Below are positions 19,074 through 29,542 of a DNA stretch of 64,000 nucleotides, in pieces (the first letter of the stretch is position 1; each line of letters starts with the position of its first letter). The stretch lies in contig CALEFA010000063.1 in assembly GCA_937876775.1 (NCBI GenBank), positions 1 to 64,000 on the forward strand, given 5' to 3'. Source of the DNA: an uncultured Rhodobiaceae bacterium. GTDB lineage: Bacteria; Pseudomonadota; Alphaproteobacteria; RS24. A program made the translations under genes and the position numbers. Under the pieces are notes generated by a model. That model had not been told where the DNA came from, made no database searches, and saw only the letters and a list, made by a program, of their open reading frames with translations.

Positions 19074-19934
19074 ATGACGCAAGTTACACAAAGTTTAAGA
19101 GGTGTCGGGGTTGGGTTCAAACCCTGGCACTTTTCTGAATTGATGGAATGTCCGTCGGAACTTTCTTGGCTTGAGGTGCACGCCGAGAATTACATGACGG
19201 TTCATGGTGGAACGCGGGCTCAATTAGAGGCTCTGGCGGCACATTATCCAATAAGCGTGCATGGCGTCGGCCTGTCATTGGCTGGCGAGACGCCGCCTGA
19301 TGGCCGGCATATTGAAGCTTTTAAGCAGCTGATAGCGTGGCTACAGCCAGTGCAAATTTCCGAACATCTTGCCTGGTCGTCGCACCAAGGTGTGTATTTC
19401 AACGACCTATTGCCAATCAGCTATGATGATCTCAATTTCGAGCGTATTTGCGCTCACATTGACATGGTGCAGCAGGCCTTGGGGCGGTCGATATTGGTTG
19501 AGAATCCATCCGCCTATCTAACAATAGACAGCAGTGTTTGGCGCGAAGTTGATTTTCTGTCGGCTCTTGCTGCCAGAACTGGCTGTGGTTTGTTATTGGA
19601 TTTGAATAATGTCTATGTCTCGGCGCAAAATCAGCAATGGGACACGGCCTCTTATTTGCACAATTTTAATTATGATGTGGTCGGTGAAATCCATTTAGCA
19701 GGGTTTTACCGCGACACCGATGCGCTGGGTCATGAGGTGCTGATTGACAATCATGGCGCGCCGATTGACGAAGATGTGTGGCGACTGTTCGAGCAGCTAT
19801 GCCATGACATTGGCCCTTTTCCAACGCTGATTGAGCGCGACAATAATGTCCCGCCATGGTCTGACATGCGGCTAGAAGTGCAGCGTGCAAATCGTGTTCT
19901 GGCGTCCGCCGTAAATGCCAAGGTGCCAGCATGA
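19074..19934 (+). CDS. DUF692 multinuclear non-haem iron oxygenase (BufB/MbnB-like)
   Basis: 286 residues, TIM-barrel family of MbnB. The expected metal ligands are visible: His63 (SVHGVG), Glu97 (QISEH), Glu143 (LVENPS), Asp176/Asn178 (LLDLNNVY), His207 (EIHLAG), Asp225/His227 (IDNHGA) and Glu254 (LIERD). Enzymes of this family oxidise cysteine side chains of precursor peptides to oxazolone/thioamide or thiooxazole groups. GGGGG 5 bases before the ATG is the ribosome-binding site. The next gene overlaps by 4 bases (ATGA). Confidence 0.92.
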   Translation: MTQVTQSLRGVGVGFKPWHFSELMECPSELSWLEVHAENYMTVHGGTRAQLEALAAHYPISVHGVGLSLAGETPPDGRHIEAFKQLIAWLQPVQISEHLAWSSHQGVYFNDLLPISYDDLNFERICAHIDMVQQALGRSILVENPSAYLTIDSSVWREVDFLSALAARTGCGLLLDLNNVYVSAQNQQWDTASYLHNFNYDVVGEIHLAGFYRDTDALGHEVLIDNHGAPIDEDVWRLFEQLCHDIGPFPTLIERDNNVPPWSDMRLEVQRANRVLASAVNAKVPA

Positions 19935-20707
19935 GCCAAAGTATGAAGCGCACCGGTGAGAATTTTTATAGCGAATTTGCCGCCGCTTTGGTTGATCCAA
20001 ACGCTTCTTTACCGGCAAGTTTGCGCCATTCCGTTACCGGCCGGCACGAAGATGCGGCCGCGCGTTTCGCTGTTTACCGCAATAATGTGGCCTTTGGCTT
20101 GCGGCAGGTTCTGCGCGATAAATTCCCGCTCTTACGGCAGCTTTTGGGCGAGGAAACCTTTGAAAGCCTGATGGGCTATTATCTCGATGCAGAGATGCCC
20201 TCATCACCACTATTGTCTGAATTTGGCGCCACTCTGGCGCATTTTCTGGACACTTCTTCAGCCTTTGAAAGCCTTGCCTTTATTGGCGATGTGGCGCGTC
20301 TTGAGTGGGCCATGCAGCAAGCCTTTTATGCACCAGAGCATGAGCCGATGGCGACGGATCGACTGACCGCTTTGGCGCCGGATGATTTGGTTAATCTGCG
20401 TCTGCGCTTTGCCCCATGCGTGCATATTCTGACGTCCCCTTGGTCAATTTTTGAACTTTGGAAATTTTTGAGTGAAGAGGCCGCTGCGCCAGATTTCGAC
20501 AGTGTGGGCGGCCAGACTGTCATGATTTATCGCCATGATTACACAGCTCAAGTCGCGCTTTTGACGCCCGAGCAGCACCGTTTTTTGACCTTTCTCGCTG
20601 ACCAACGCTCGATTGGTGACGCGATGATTGAAGCCCATTTATCGCTTTCTGATTTTGACACCATTTTTATTCACCTACTGGAACATAAGCTGATTGTTTC
20701 ACAATAA
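19931..20707 (+). CDS. DUF2063 partner protein of the DUF692 oxygenase (BufC-like)
   Basis: 258 residues. The N-terminal part matches DUF2063 (often mislabelled a DNA-binding domain): a helical domain containing RFAVYRNNVAFGLRQVLRDKFPLLRQLLGEETFESL and a C-terminal beta-rich half with MIYRHD. In MNIO clusters such proteins are thought to hold the precursor peptide for the oxygenase. Start overlaps the end of the oxygenase gene (ATGA), implying coupled translation at similar levels. Confidence 0.88.
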   Translation: MSQSMKRTGENFYSEFAAALVDPNASLPASLRHSVTGRHEDAAARFAVYRNNVAFGLRQVLRDKFPLLRQLLGEETFESLMGYYLDAEMPSSPLLSEFGATLAHFLDTSSAFESLAFIGDVARLEWAMQQAFYAPEHEPMATDRLTALAPDDLVNLRLRFAPCVHILTSPWSIFELWKFLSEEAAAPDFDSVGGQTVMIYRHDYTAQVALLTPEQHRFLTFLADQRSIGDAMIEAHLSLSDFDTIFIHLLEHKLIVSQ

Positions 20708-20718
20708 GAGGAGCCTCC

Positions 20719-21273
20719 ATGACTTTTATCATTCGACTTAACCAAACTATAGCGCGGCAAATACATGCCATATTTGAACCTTGGCTGTTGCCGCTTGTCG
20801 CGCGGTTTGCTTTTGCCGCGGTCTTAATGAATTATTACTGGGCCTCGGCGATGACCAAAATCGGCGAAAGCTTATGGCAGCCGAGCATTGGCGCTTATTA
20901 CCAAATTTTTCCAGTGGCGACGGAAGCTGTTTCCTATGATGCAACGCAATTGAGCGGCTTTTATACATTTATTGTGTTGTTGGGCACTTATGCAGAATTC
21001 GTTCTGCCGGCTCTGATTGTTGTCGGCTTGTTTACTCGACTGGCGGCATTCGGGATGATTGGCTTTATTGTGGTTCAAACGCTGACCGATATTTACGGAC
21101 ACGGGGTGGATGCGGCCACCACTGGCGCTTTGTTCGACGCCGCCTCAGACGGGTTAATTTTTGATCAAAGATTACTCTGGGTAACTGTTCTTTTTGTTAT
21201 CTTCACACGTGGCCCCGGCACCTTGTCGCTCGACAAATTATTAGGCAGCGAAATGCACACCAATGAAATTTAG
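20719..21273 (+). CDS. DoxX-family membrane protein of the bufferin operon
   Basis: 184 residues with about four transmembrane segments (around 25-45, 78-100, 103-122 and 150-168) and the DoxX-like motifs RFAFAAVLMNYYWASAMTKIG and TYAEFVLPALIVVGLFTRLAA. DoxX-like proteins are frequent members of bufferin operons; the reaction is unknown and a redox role in the membrane is inference. It follows the DUF2063 gene by 11 bases with GAGGAGCC as ribosome-binding site. Confidence 0.82.
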   Translation: MTFIIRLNQTIARQIHAIFEPWLLPLVARFAFAAVLMNYYWASAMTKIGESLWQPSIGAYYQIFPVATEAVSYDATQLSGFYTFIVLLGTYAEFVLPALIVVGLFTRLAAFGMIGFIVVQTLTDIYGHGVDAATTGALFDAASDGLIFDQRLLWVTVLFVIFTRGPGTLSLDKLLGSEMHTNEI

Positions 21274-21303
21274 CAAATCTGGTTGTGCGTAATTGCAGTA
21301 ATG

Positions 21304-21333
21304 CATATTTGCAGTTATATAATTGCAAATATG
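21304..21333. promoter_or_regulatory. Perfect 10-bp inverted repeat at the LysR gene start
   Basis: CATATTTGCA (21304-21313) and TGCAAATATG (21324-21333) are exact inverted copies around a 10-base centre, GTTATATAAT, that itself contains TATAAT. A third related ATTGCA stands at 21292. The dyad ends on an in-frame ATG 7 bases before the preferred LysR start. This fits an autoregulatory operator covering the promoter. Confidence 0.6.
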
Positions 21334-21339
21334 AGACAA

Positions 21340-22254
21340 ATGGACTGGGATGATTTGCGGTTTTTCTTGGCGGTTGCCAGCGCTGGTAGCTTGTCGGCTG
21401 CGGCGCGCGCGTTGAACGTCAACACCACAACGGTGTTGCGCCGTATCGCTAATCTTGAAGAAGCGCTGGATGCGCGGCTGTTTGAGCGTCTGCGTTCGGG
21501 CTATGAGTTGACCCCGGACGGCACAAGATTGCTCGAGACATTGGGGCCGGTCGACCAACGGCTGACTTCTTTGAGCCGCGACTTTAAGGCCGGTTCGGAA
21601 AACTATCGCGGCGTGGTGCGGGTGAGCACTAGTGAGATGATTGGCGGCAGTCTTTTAGGCCCAGCCATTGCCAGATTTACCGCTCAAATGCCTGACGTCG
21701 CCCTAGATATTGTCACTGAAGCGCGGGTCACGAGTGCCAGTTCAGCGCCACGGGTGATGAATGGTTTGCGCGATGTTGATATTGCTCTGCGCCTCGAACG
21801 TCCCACTCAGGGGGATATGTTGGTGCGCAAACTGGCTGATATTGGCTATGGCCTGTATGCGCATGATGATTATGTCAAAAACCACGCCCCAGTGCCGGCA
21901 AGCGGCGATCTGGCAGGCCATGATATTATTGGATTTTCGGAAGAAGACCGGCCATTTGGGCCGATTTGGTGGTTGTCGCGGGCCGAACGCGCCGGCAATG
22001 TGGTGATGCGTTCGGGTAGTCCGATGACACGTGCCGGCGCTGTTCAGGCCGGTTCAGGCATTGGCGCTTTGCCATGTTTTTACGCCCAAAATCTGCCTAA
22101 TGTGCAATGTTTAGCCGGCCCCGAATTGCTCGGTGCCTTAGAGTTGTGGTTGCTAACGCGGTCAGATTTGGCGCGTCTTGGTCATGTGCGCGCGGTAATG
22201 GATTTCCTGATTGCCGAAGTGCAGGCAAATGCCCGATTGTTGGCGGGCGTTTAA
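21340..22254 (+). CDS. LysR-family transcription regulator
   Basis: 304 residues: an N-terminal winged helix-turn-helix (MDWDDLRFFLAVASAGSLSAAARALNVNTTTVLRRI, in two stretches), a linker helix, and a periplasmic-binding-like effector domain (from about residue 90). The start at 21340 matches the usual MDWDDLR beginning of this subgroup; 21331 is also possible. No good ribosome-binding site is seen, so translation may be leaderless if the TATAAT in the upstream dyad is the -10. It lies 66 bases after the DoxX gene in the same direction; a link with the bufferin operon is possible but not shown. Confidence 0.88.
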   Translation: MDWDDLRFFLAVASAGSLSAAARALNVNTTTVLRRIANLEEALDARLFERLRSGYELTPDGTRLLETLGPVDQRLTSLSRDFKAGSENYRGVVRVSTSEMIGGSLLGPAIARFTAQMPDVALDIVTEARVTSASSAPRVMNGLRDVDIALRLERPTQGDMLVRKLADIGYGLYAHDDYVKNHAPVPASGDLAGHDIIGFSEEDRPFGPIWWLSRAERAGNVVMRSGSPMTRAGAVQAGSGIGALPCFYAQNLPNVQCLAGPELLGALELWLLTRSDLARLGHVRAVMDFLIAEVQANARLLAGV

Positions 22255-22286
22255 GGCAAGGTAAAATTGCTTGCCAACGCTTTTTT
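22255..22286 (+). terminator. Terminator-like hairpin after the LysR gene
   Basis: GGCAAG (22255-22260) and CTTGCC (22270-22275) form a 6-bp stem starting directly after the stop codon. A TTTTTT run lies 5 bases further on. The gap before the T-run makes it weak. Confidence 0.45.
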
Positions 22287-22288
22287 CC

Positions 22289-22316
22289 TTGGATAAACAG
22301 AGATATGGGCTATGCT
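22289..22316 (+). promoter_or_regulatory. Predicted promoter of the leuA leader
   Basis: TTGGAT (22289-22294), a 16-base spacer and TATGCT (22311-22316). Transcription would begin near 22323, just upstream of the leader peptide gene. Confidence 0.45.
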
Positions 22317-22339
22317 CATTTATTAAGAGAGTGATTTCT

Positions 22340-22456
22340 ATGGTGGTTTGTGAGCGCACATTCAAAACTCAAAGCTCGGCACATTCAGCTGCTGAAGCTA
22401 TTGGTGCACGCCCTTTAACCCTTCGTCTACCTATCCTTCTTCTTATCTGCCCCTGA
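22340..22456 (+). CDS. leuA leader peptide (leucine attenuator), 38 aa
   Basis: ATG at 22340 with AAGAGAG 8 bases upstream opens a 38-codon frame. Its last 13 codons contain six leucines (TTA, CTT, CTA, CTT, CTT, CTT) and two isoleucines, ending RPLTLRLPILLLICP. The TGA stop lies inside the left arm of a long-range hairpin before leuA. Ribosome stalling at the leucine run when charged tRNA-Leu is scarce would prevent that hairpin or an alternative from forming. Leader peptides of this kind control leuA in other alphaproteobacteria. No coding role beyond regulation is expected. Confidence 0.75.
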   Translation: MVVCERTFKTQSSAHSAAEAIGARPLTLRLPILLLICP

Positions 22457-22494
22457 GTTCGGACAGGTCTCGACGACGCGTTCTCAGGGGGTTT
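22450..22494 (+). promoter_or_regulatory. Attenuator-like hairpin before leuA
   Basis: CCCCTGAG (22450-22457) pairs perfectly with CTCAGGGG (22483-22490); the 25-base loop carries the remaining leader. Only TTT follows (22492-22494), so the T-tract is short for a classical terminator. The left arm includes the stop codon of the leucine-rich leader peptide, so ribosome position decides whether it folds. leuA starts 53 bases downstream. Confidence 0.6.
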
Positions 22495-22542
22495 AAGGAA
22501 AAGCAAAAGACCGTTTGAAAAACACCTCGAGAAGGATGAAAA

Positions 22543-25171
<2,629 letters not shown>

Positions 25172-25195
25172 GGCATTGGATTTGAAGAGGCTAAA

Positions 25196-26047
25196 TTGGC
25201 AGGTTTTGGGCCCCGAAAAGGCGAGAAGCGACTTTTAACGGGGACTGGTATCGCCTTTATTTGCGCTCTTTTGGCTCTTCTTCTACTTTTTGTTTTGCCG
25301 AAAAACGACCCGCTTATTGTTGATTTGCGGCAGAAGAGTTTCGACGTATTAATGCCGGTCTTTCGGATGGTCGCATGGCCATTTGATCAGATGCGTGCGG
25401 CTGGCAAAAATATGAACGAGTTGATGGATTTGCGCCAGCAAAATGCGGATCTACTGGCAGAAAATCAATCGCTGCGCGAGAATATTGAAACCCTGACCCG
25501 CGATAGTGCTTTGCTATCGCAATATCGTCAGTTGCTGTCGATGCCAATTGAAACCGAGGCCAAAGTGATCGGCGCCCGTGTGGTTGCCGATTTACGCAGT
25601 CCTTTTGTTAAGACCTTGGTTGTTAATCGCGGCCAAGAAGACGGGGTGGCCATTGGCCAAGCGGTGATGGGTGGGCGCGGTCTGGTCGGGCGCGTCATTT
25701 CTGTTGGTTCGCGTTCGAGCCGGGTTCTGTTGGCCACTGATTTGAATAGTCATATTCCTGTGGTGACCTTATCCGGCAATGTGCGAGCGATTTTATCGGG
25801 GCGCAATGAAAGCCAACCGGTTTTAACTTTCTTGCCGCGCAAAGCTGATTTGCAAAATGCCGATACCATCATCACCTCTGGCGATGGCGGCGAAATGCCG
25901 ATTGGTCTGCCTGTTGGCAAGTTGGCGCTTGATGAGCATGGCAAACCATTTGTGCAATTGCACGATGACTTAGATCAGCTTGTGCATGTGCGCTTGGTTT
26001 TGTCTGAGGCCGTCCCTGATGTCGCGACTCCAGTGCGGGGCCGCTAA
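25196..26047 (+). CDS. mreC: Rod-shape protein MreC
   Basis: 283 residues: an N-terminal transmembrane helix (about 15-36), a coiled coil (NELMDLRQQNADLLAENQSL, about 75-105), and a periplasmic beta domain with VVADLRSPFVKTLVVNRG and GLVGRVISVGSRSSRVLLATD. It links MreB to the periplasmic wall enzymes. It appears to begin with TTG at 25196, with AGAGG 6 bases upstream and no closer ATG, which may lower its expression. Its end touches the mreD start (one-base overlap). Confidence 0.92.
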   Translation: MAGFGPRKGEKRLLTGTGIAFICALLALLLLFVLPKNDPLIVDLRQKSFDVLMPVFRMVAWPFDQMRAAGKNMNELMDLRQQNADLLAENQSLRENIETLTRDSALLSQYRQLLSMPIETEAKVIGARVVADLRSPFVKTLVVNRGQEDGVAIGQAVMGGRGLVGRVISVGSRSSRVLLATDLNSHIPVVTLSGNVRAILSGRNESQPVLTFLPRKADLQNADTIITSGDGGEMPIGLPVGKLALDEHGKPFVQLHDDLDQLVHVRLVLSEAVPDVATPVRGR

Positions 26048-26568
26048 TGGTTGCCGCGACAACAACACCGGCGCGTCGCTTTTTGCAAACATGGGTGCCC
26101 TTGCTGGCTATTTTTTTACTGATTGTTGCCGAACATGTGCCGCTAGGGCGCGATTGGTTAACCAATATGGATATTGGCTTTGTCTTCGTGCCGATGCTTT
26201 TTTTGGCCCGTTATAGTGAGGGGTTTTTCGCGCCGATTGCTATTTTGCTGCTTGGTGTTCTCAAAGATGTGACGAGCGACACACCGATTGGCTTTTGGAG
26301 CTTCTTGTTTTGCGTGTTTTTTATTTTAGTTTTAGGGCAGCGCCAACTTTTATATAATGCCGCATATAATACGGTCTGGGCGACATTCGGATTTCTATGT
26401 TTCCTGATTTATACAGTGTTTTATGTGCTGGCGGTTTTGAGCTTGTCTGTAGTGCCGAGTTTCGCGGCTACCATGCTTGGCGCGCTCTTAACCGTTCTGG
26501 CTTTTCCTCTGTTTAATTTGGCGTTTGACTGGCTAAGCCAGGATGACGACCCGCTTGGGGCTTATTAA
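26047..26568 (+). CDS. mreD: Rod-shape protein MreD
   Basis: 173 residues, almost wholly hydrophobic, with about five transmembrane segments, and the family pattern FLARYSEGFFAPIAILLLGVLKDVTSDTPIG in two stretches. Integral partner of MreC and PBP2. It overlaps mreC and mrdA by one base each, so the whole group is translationally coupled. Confidence 0.9.
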   Translation: MVAATTTPARRFLQTWVPLLAIFLLIVAEHVPLGRDWLTNMDIGFVFVPMLFLARYSEGFFAPIAILLLGVLKDVTSDTPIGFWSFLFCVFFILVLGQRQLLYNAAYNTVWATFGFLCFLIYTVFYVLAVLSLSVVPSFAATMLGALLTVLAFPLFNLAFDWLSQDDDPLGAY

Positions 26569-28406
26569 TGTCGGAAGAATTTGAAGAAGAACTTTCCTTT
26601 TCTCGACGCAGCCTGATTATTGGCGCGGCTCAACTCGGTTTGTTCGGCGTGTTGATTGGACGCTTGCAATATTTGCAAATTGCCCAAAGCGAGACCTACG
26701 CGACATTGGCTGATGCCAATCGGGTCAATATTTCTTCCGTCATTGCTTCACGTGGCCTCATCAGCGACCGCTATGGTATTTCACTGGCGGAGAATGATCG
26801 CAATTTGAGTGTCGTCATTGTGCCCGAACGTGCGGTTGACCTTGCGGCGACGCTGGGTGAACTGCAGCGCATATTGGACTTATCAGATGGCCATGTCAGG
26901 AGAGTCAAAAACCGTGTTCGCCGCCTACCAAAATTTAAGGCAATCACTGTTGCCGATAATTTGCGCTGGGAGCAATTCGCGAAACTGAATAGTCAGTTAC
27001 CATTTTTGCCGGGTGTGGAGCCTGTCGTCGGCGAAAAGCGGGTCTATACTTATGGCGCGGCGGCGGCCCATCTGATCGGTTATGTCGGCGCTAAAACTGC
27101 CAAAGACATTGATCAGTTTGGCGATATTGCCAATGATATGGTTGGGCAGACCGGTATTGAGCGCAGCCATGAGGAGGCGTTACGTGGCTTGGCCGGTCTT
27201 CGTCAAGTCGAGGTCAATGCCTTGGGTCGTCCGGTGCGCGAATTATCGCAAAGTCCTGCTGAGAGCGGGCAAAATTTGCAATTGACCATTGATGTTGAAT
27301 TGCAAAAATTCGCCTCGGAGCGGCTTGGCAAGCAAAGCGGTTCTGTGGTGGTGATGGACGTTAACAATGGCGACATTTTGTGCATGGTGTCGACACCTTC
27401 TTATGACCCCAATCAATTATCCAGCGGCATAGATTCCAAAAGTTGGGAAGCCATGCTGGTGCATGAGCGCAAGCCCTTATTGAACAAACCTTTGCGCGGG
27501 CTTTATGCGCCGGGCTCAACCTTCAAAATGATTGTCGCCTTGGCGGCACTAGAGGCTGGCGTCATCACACCGAATGAGAGGATAAAATGTTCGGGCATTC
27601 ACAATTATGCCAATGAGCAATATCACTGCTGGTTAGATGAAGGGCATGGCGACATTACCTTAGAGGCGGCATTGGCGCAGTCTTGCGATGTCTATTTCTA
27701 TGATATCGCTGTGCGCACTGGCATAGACAATATCGAAAAAATGGCCCGCCGTTTTGGCCTTGGTCAGGCGACTGGCATTGATTTGAGTGGCGAAAAAACC
27801 GGCATTGTCCCGGGGCGTGACTGGAAGCGCGCTAATTTCGATGCTGGCTGGCGCGGCGGTGAAACCGTGATTACCGGCATTGGCCAAGGGTTTTTGCTGG
27901 CCACGCCTTTACAATTGGTGGTGATGACAGCTGCTTTGGCCAACAAGGGGGTCTATGTGCGGCCGCGCGTGTCGGTGCCAGCGGCGGGAGACGCGGCAAA
28001 CAGCGATGAGGCCAGCAAGGTCGATTTGCAACTGCCGTCTCGGCATTTAGCGCTCGTGCAATCGGGCATGTATCAGGCGGTCAATACTGCCGATGGTACG
28101 GCCTATGGCTCCAGCCTTTTGATCAATGGCCAGCGCATGGTTGGAAAAACCGGTACATCGCAAGTGCGTCGCATCACCTTGGCTGAACGCGAAACGGGTG
28201 TGGTGGCGAATAAAGACTTGGAATGGTATTTGCGCGATCACGCTTTATTCGTTGGCTATGCTCCCTTTAAAAACCCGCGCTATGCGATTTCTGTGGTTGT
28301 TGAACATGGCGGCGGCGGGGCGGCTGTGGCAGCACCGATTGCCCGCGATATTATGGCTCAGTTGCTCAGCATGCCGGCGCGAAAAGCCAAACAGGTGACC
28401 GCATGA
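26568..28406 (+). CDS. mrdA: Penicillin-binding protein 2 (elongation transpeptidase)
   Basis: 612 residues: a short cytoplasmic start, a transmembrane helix (about 15-35), a dimerisation domain, and a transpeptidase domain with the active-site serine at about 317 (APGSTFKM), the SCD motif (SQSCDVYF) and KTGTSQV. A cysteine/histidine-containing insert around CSGIHNYANEQYHCWL resembles the metal site seen in E. coli PBP2. It crosslinks peptidoglycan during elongation with RodA, whose gene overlaps by 4 bases. Confidence 0.96.
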   Translation: MSEEFEEELSFSRRSLIIGAAQLGLFGVLIGRLQYLQIAQSETYATLADANRVNISSVIASRGLISDRYGISLAENDRNLSVVIVPERAVDLAATLGELQRILDLSDGHVRRVKNRVRRLPKFKAITVADNLRWEQFAKLNSQLPFLPGVEPVVGEKRVYTYGAAAAHLIGYVGAKTAKDIDQFGDIANDMVGQTGIERSHEEALRGLAGLRQVEVNALGRPVRELSQSPAESGQNLQLTIDVELQKFASERLGKQSGSVVVMDVNNGDILCMVSTPSYDPNQLSSGIDSKSWEAMLVHERKPLLNKPLRGLYAPGSTFKMIVALAALEAGVITPNERIKCSGIHNYANEQYHCWLDEGHGDITLEAALAQSCDVYFYDIAVRTGIDNIEKMARRFGLGQATGIDLSGEKTGIVPGRDWKRANFDAGWRGGETVITGIGQGFLLATPLQLVVMTAALANKGVYVRPRVSVPAAGDAANSDEASKVDLQLPSRHLALVQSGMYQAVNTADGTAYGSSLLINGQRMVGKTGTSQVRRITLAERETGVVANKDLEWYLRDHALFVGYAPFKNPRYAISVVVEHGGGGAAVAAPIARDIMAQLLSMPARKAKQVTA

Positions 28407-29533
28407 GCGTGTTCAATAGTGGCGGCAGACGCGAAGCAACGGGGCCAATTTCGTTCGACGTGCATTGGCCCTTAGTTATAAGTGTTCTCTTGCTCGGTAT
28501 GGCGGGTGTCTTGCTGCAATATTCAGTGGCAGGAGGCGATTTTTCGCCGTGGGCTTGGCGCCACGCGGGGCGTTTGATGCTCGGACTGTTGGTTATGTTG
28601 GTGATTGCCGCGCTCAGTGTGCGCACCATTTTCTCATTGTCCTATGCGGTTTATGCAATTGTGCTGCTGATGCTTTTGGGGGTCGAGTTCTTTGGCGTCA
28701 AGTCTATGGGGGCACAGCGTTGGCTAGATTTTGGCGTGGCTCGTGTACAGCCGTCGGAGTTTATCCGACTGGGGCTTATTCTGGCTTTGGCGCGGTTTTA
28801 TCAATCGGTTTACCACAGCGATGTGTCACGGCCTATGAACCTGCTGATACCACTGGTGATGATTGGCCTGCCTTGTTTGCTGATTTTTCGCCAACCTGAT
28901 TTGGGGACGATGATTATGTTGGCGGTTACTGGCCTCAGCGTGGTTTTTCTGGCTGGCGTACGGCGGCGCTATTTTATCGGCGGCGGGCTTGCGGTTTTGG
29001 CCGCTATTCCTTTGGTTTGGCAAAATATGCTGACCTATCAAAAAGAGCGCGTGCTGGTGTTTCTTGACCCCAACCGTGATCCATTGGGCGCCGGCTATCA
29101 TATTATTCAATCGAAAATTGGTATTGGCTCTGGCGGGCTTTGGGGTAAGGGCTTGGTAGAAGGCACGCAAAGCCGGTTGAACTTCTTGCCGGAAAAACAC
29201 ACAGATTTCATTTTCACGATTTTCGCTGAAGAGCTTGGGTTTTTCGTGAGCTTGGGTTTGCTACTGCTGTTCATGCTTATGCTATTTTTCATTTTCCAAT
29301 GCGCGCGGCAAATGAGAAGCCAATATGCGCGTCTGGTGAGTGCCAGCATTGGAGTTTCGATTTCATTTTATATTGTCGTCAATTTGGCTATGGTTATGGG
29401 GCTGGCGCCGGTCGTTGGCGTGCCGTTACCGCTGGTGTCATATGGCGGAACGTCCTTATTAACCTTTATGGTTAGTATAGGTGTGGTATTATCGTTGGAG
29501 AGACACGCGCTGACAGAAATATCGCGTGGATAG
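28403..29533 (+). CDS. rodA: SEDS glycosyltransferase RodA
   Basis: 376 residues with about ten transmembrane segments. SEDS features: WLDFGVARVQPSEFIRLG (with the Gln-Pro-Ser-Glu), RQPDLGTMIM, and GVPLPLVSYGGTSLL near the end. It polymerises lipid II for the elongasome with PBP2. Last gene of mreBCD-mrdA-rodA; the M20 peptidase gene follows after 9 bases and may be co-transcribed. Confidence 0.96.
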   Translation: MSVFNSGGRREATGPISFDVHWPLVISVLLLGMAGVLLQYSVAGGDFSPWAWRHAGRLMLGLLVMLVIAALSVRTIFSLSYAVYAIVLLMLLGVEFFGVKSMGAQRWLDFGVARVQPSEFIRLGLILALARFYQSVYHSDVSRPMNLLIPLVMIGLPCLLIFRQPDLGTMIMLAVTGLSVVFLAGVRRRYFIGGGLAVLAAIPLVWQNMLTYQKERVLVFLDPNRDPLGAGYHIIQSKIGIGSGGLWGKGLVEGTQSRLNFLPEKHTDFIFTIFAEELGFFVSLGLLLLFMLMLFFIFQCARQMRSQYARLVSASIGVSISFYIVVNLAMVMGLAPVVGVPLPLVSYGGTSLLTFMVSIGVVLSLERHALTEISRG

Positions 29534-29542
29534 GGGGAGACA

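Noticed and set aside
19105-19122. GGGTTCAAACCC, looks like a tRNA T-arm
   Set aside because: It lies in the coding frame of the DUF692 oxygenase (VGFKPWH) and no acceptor or anticodon arms surround it.
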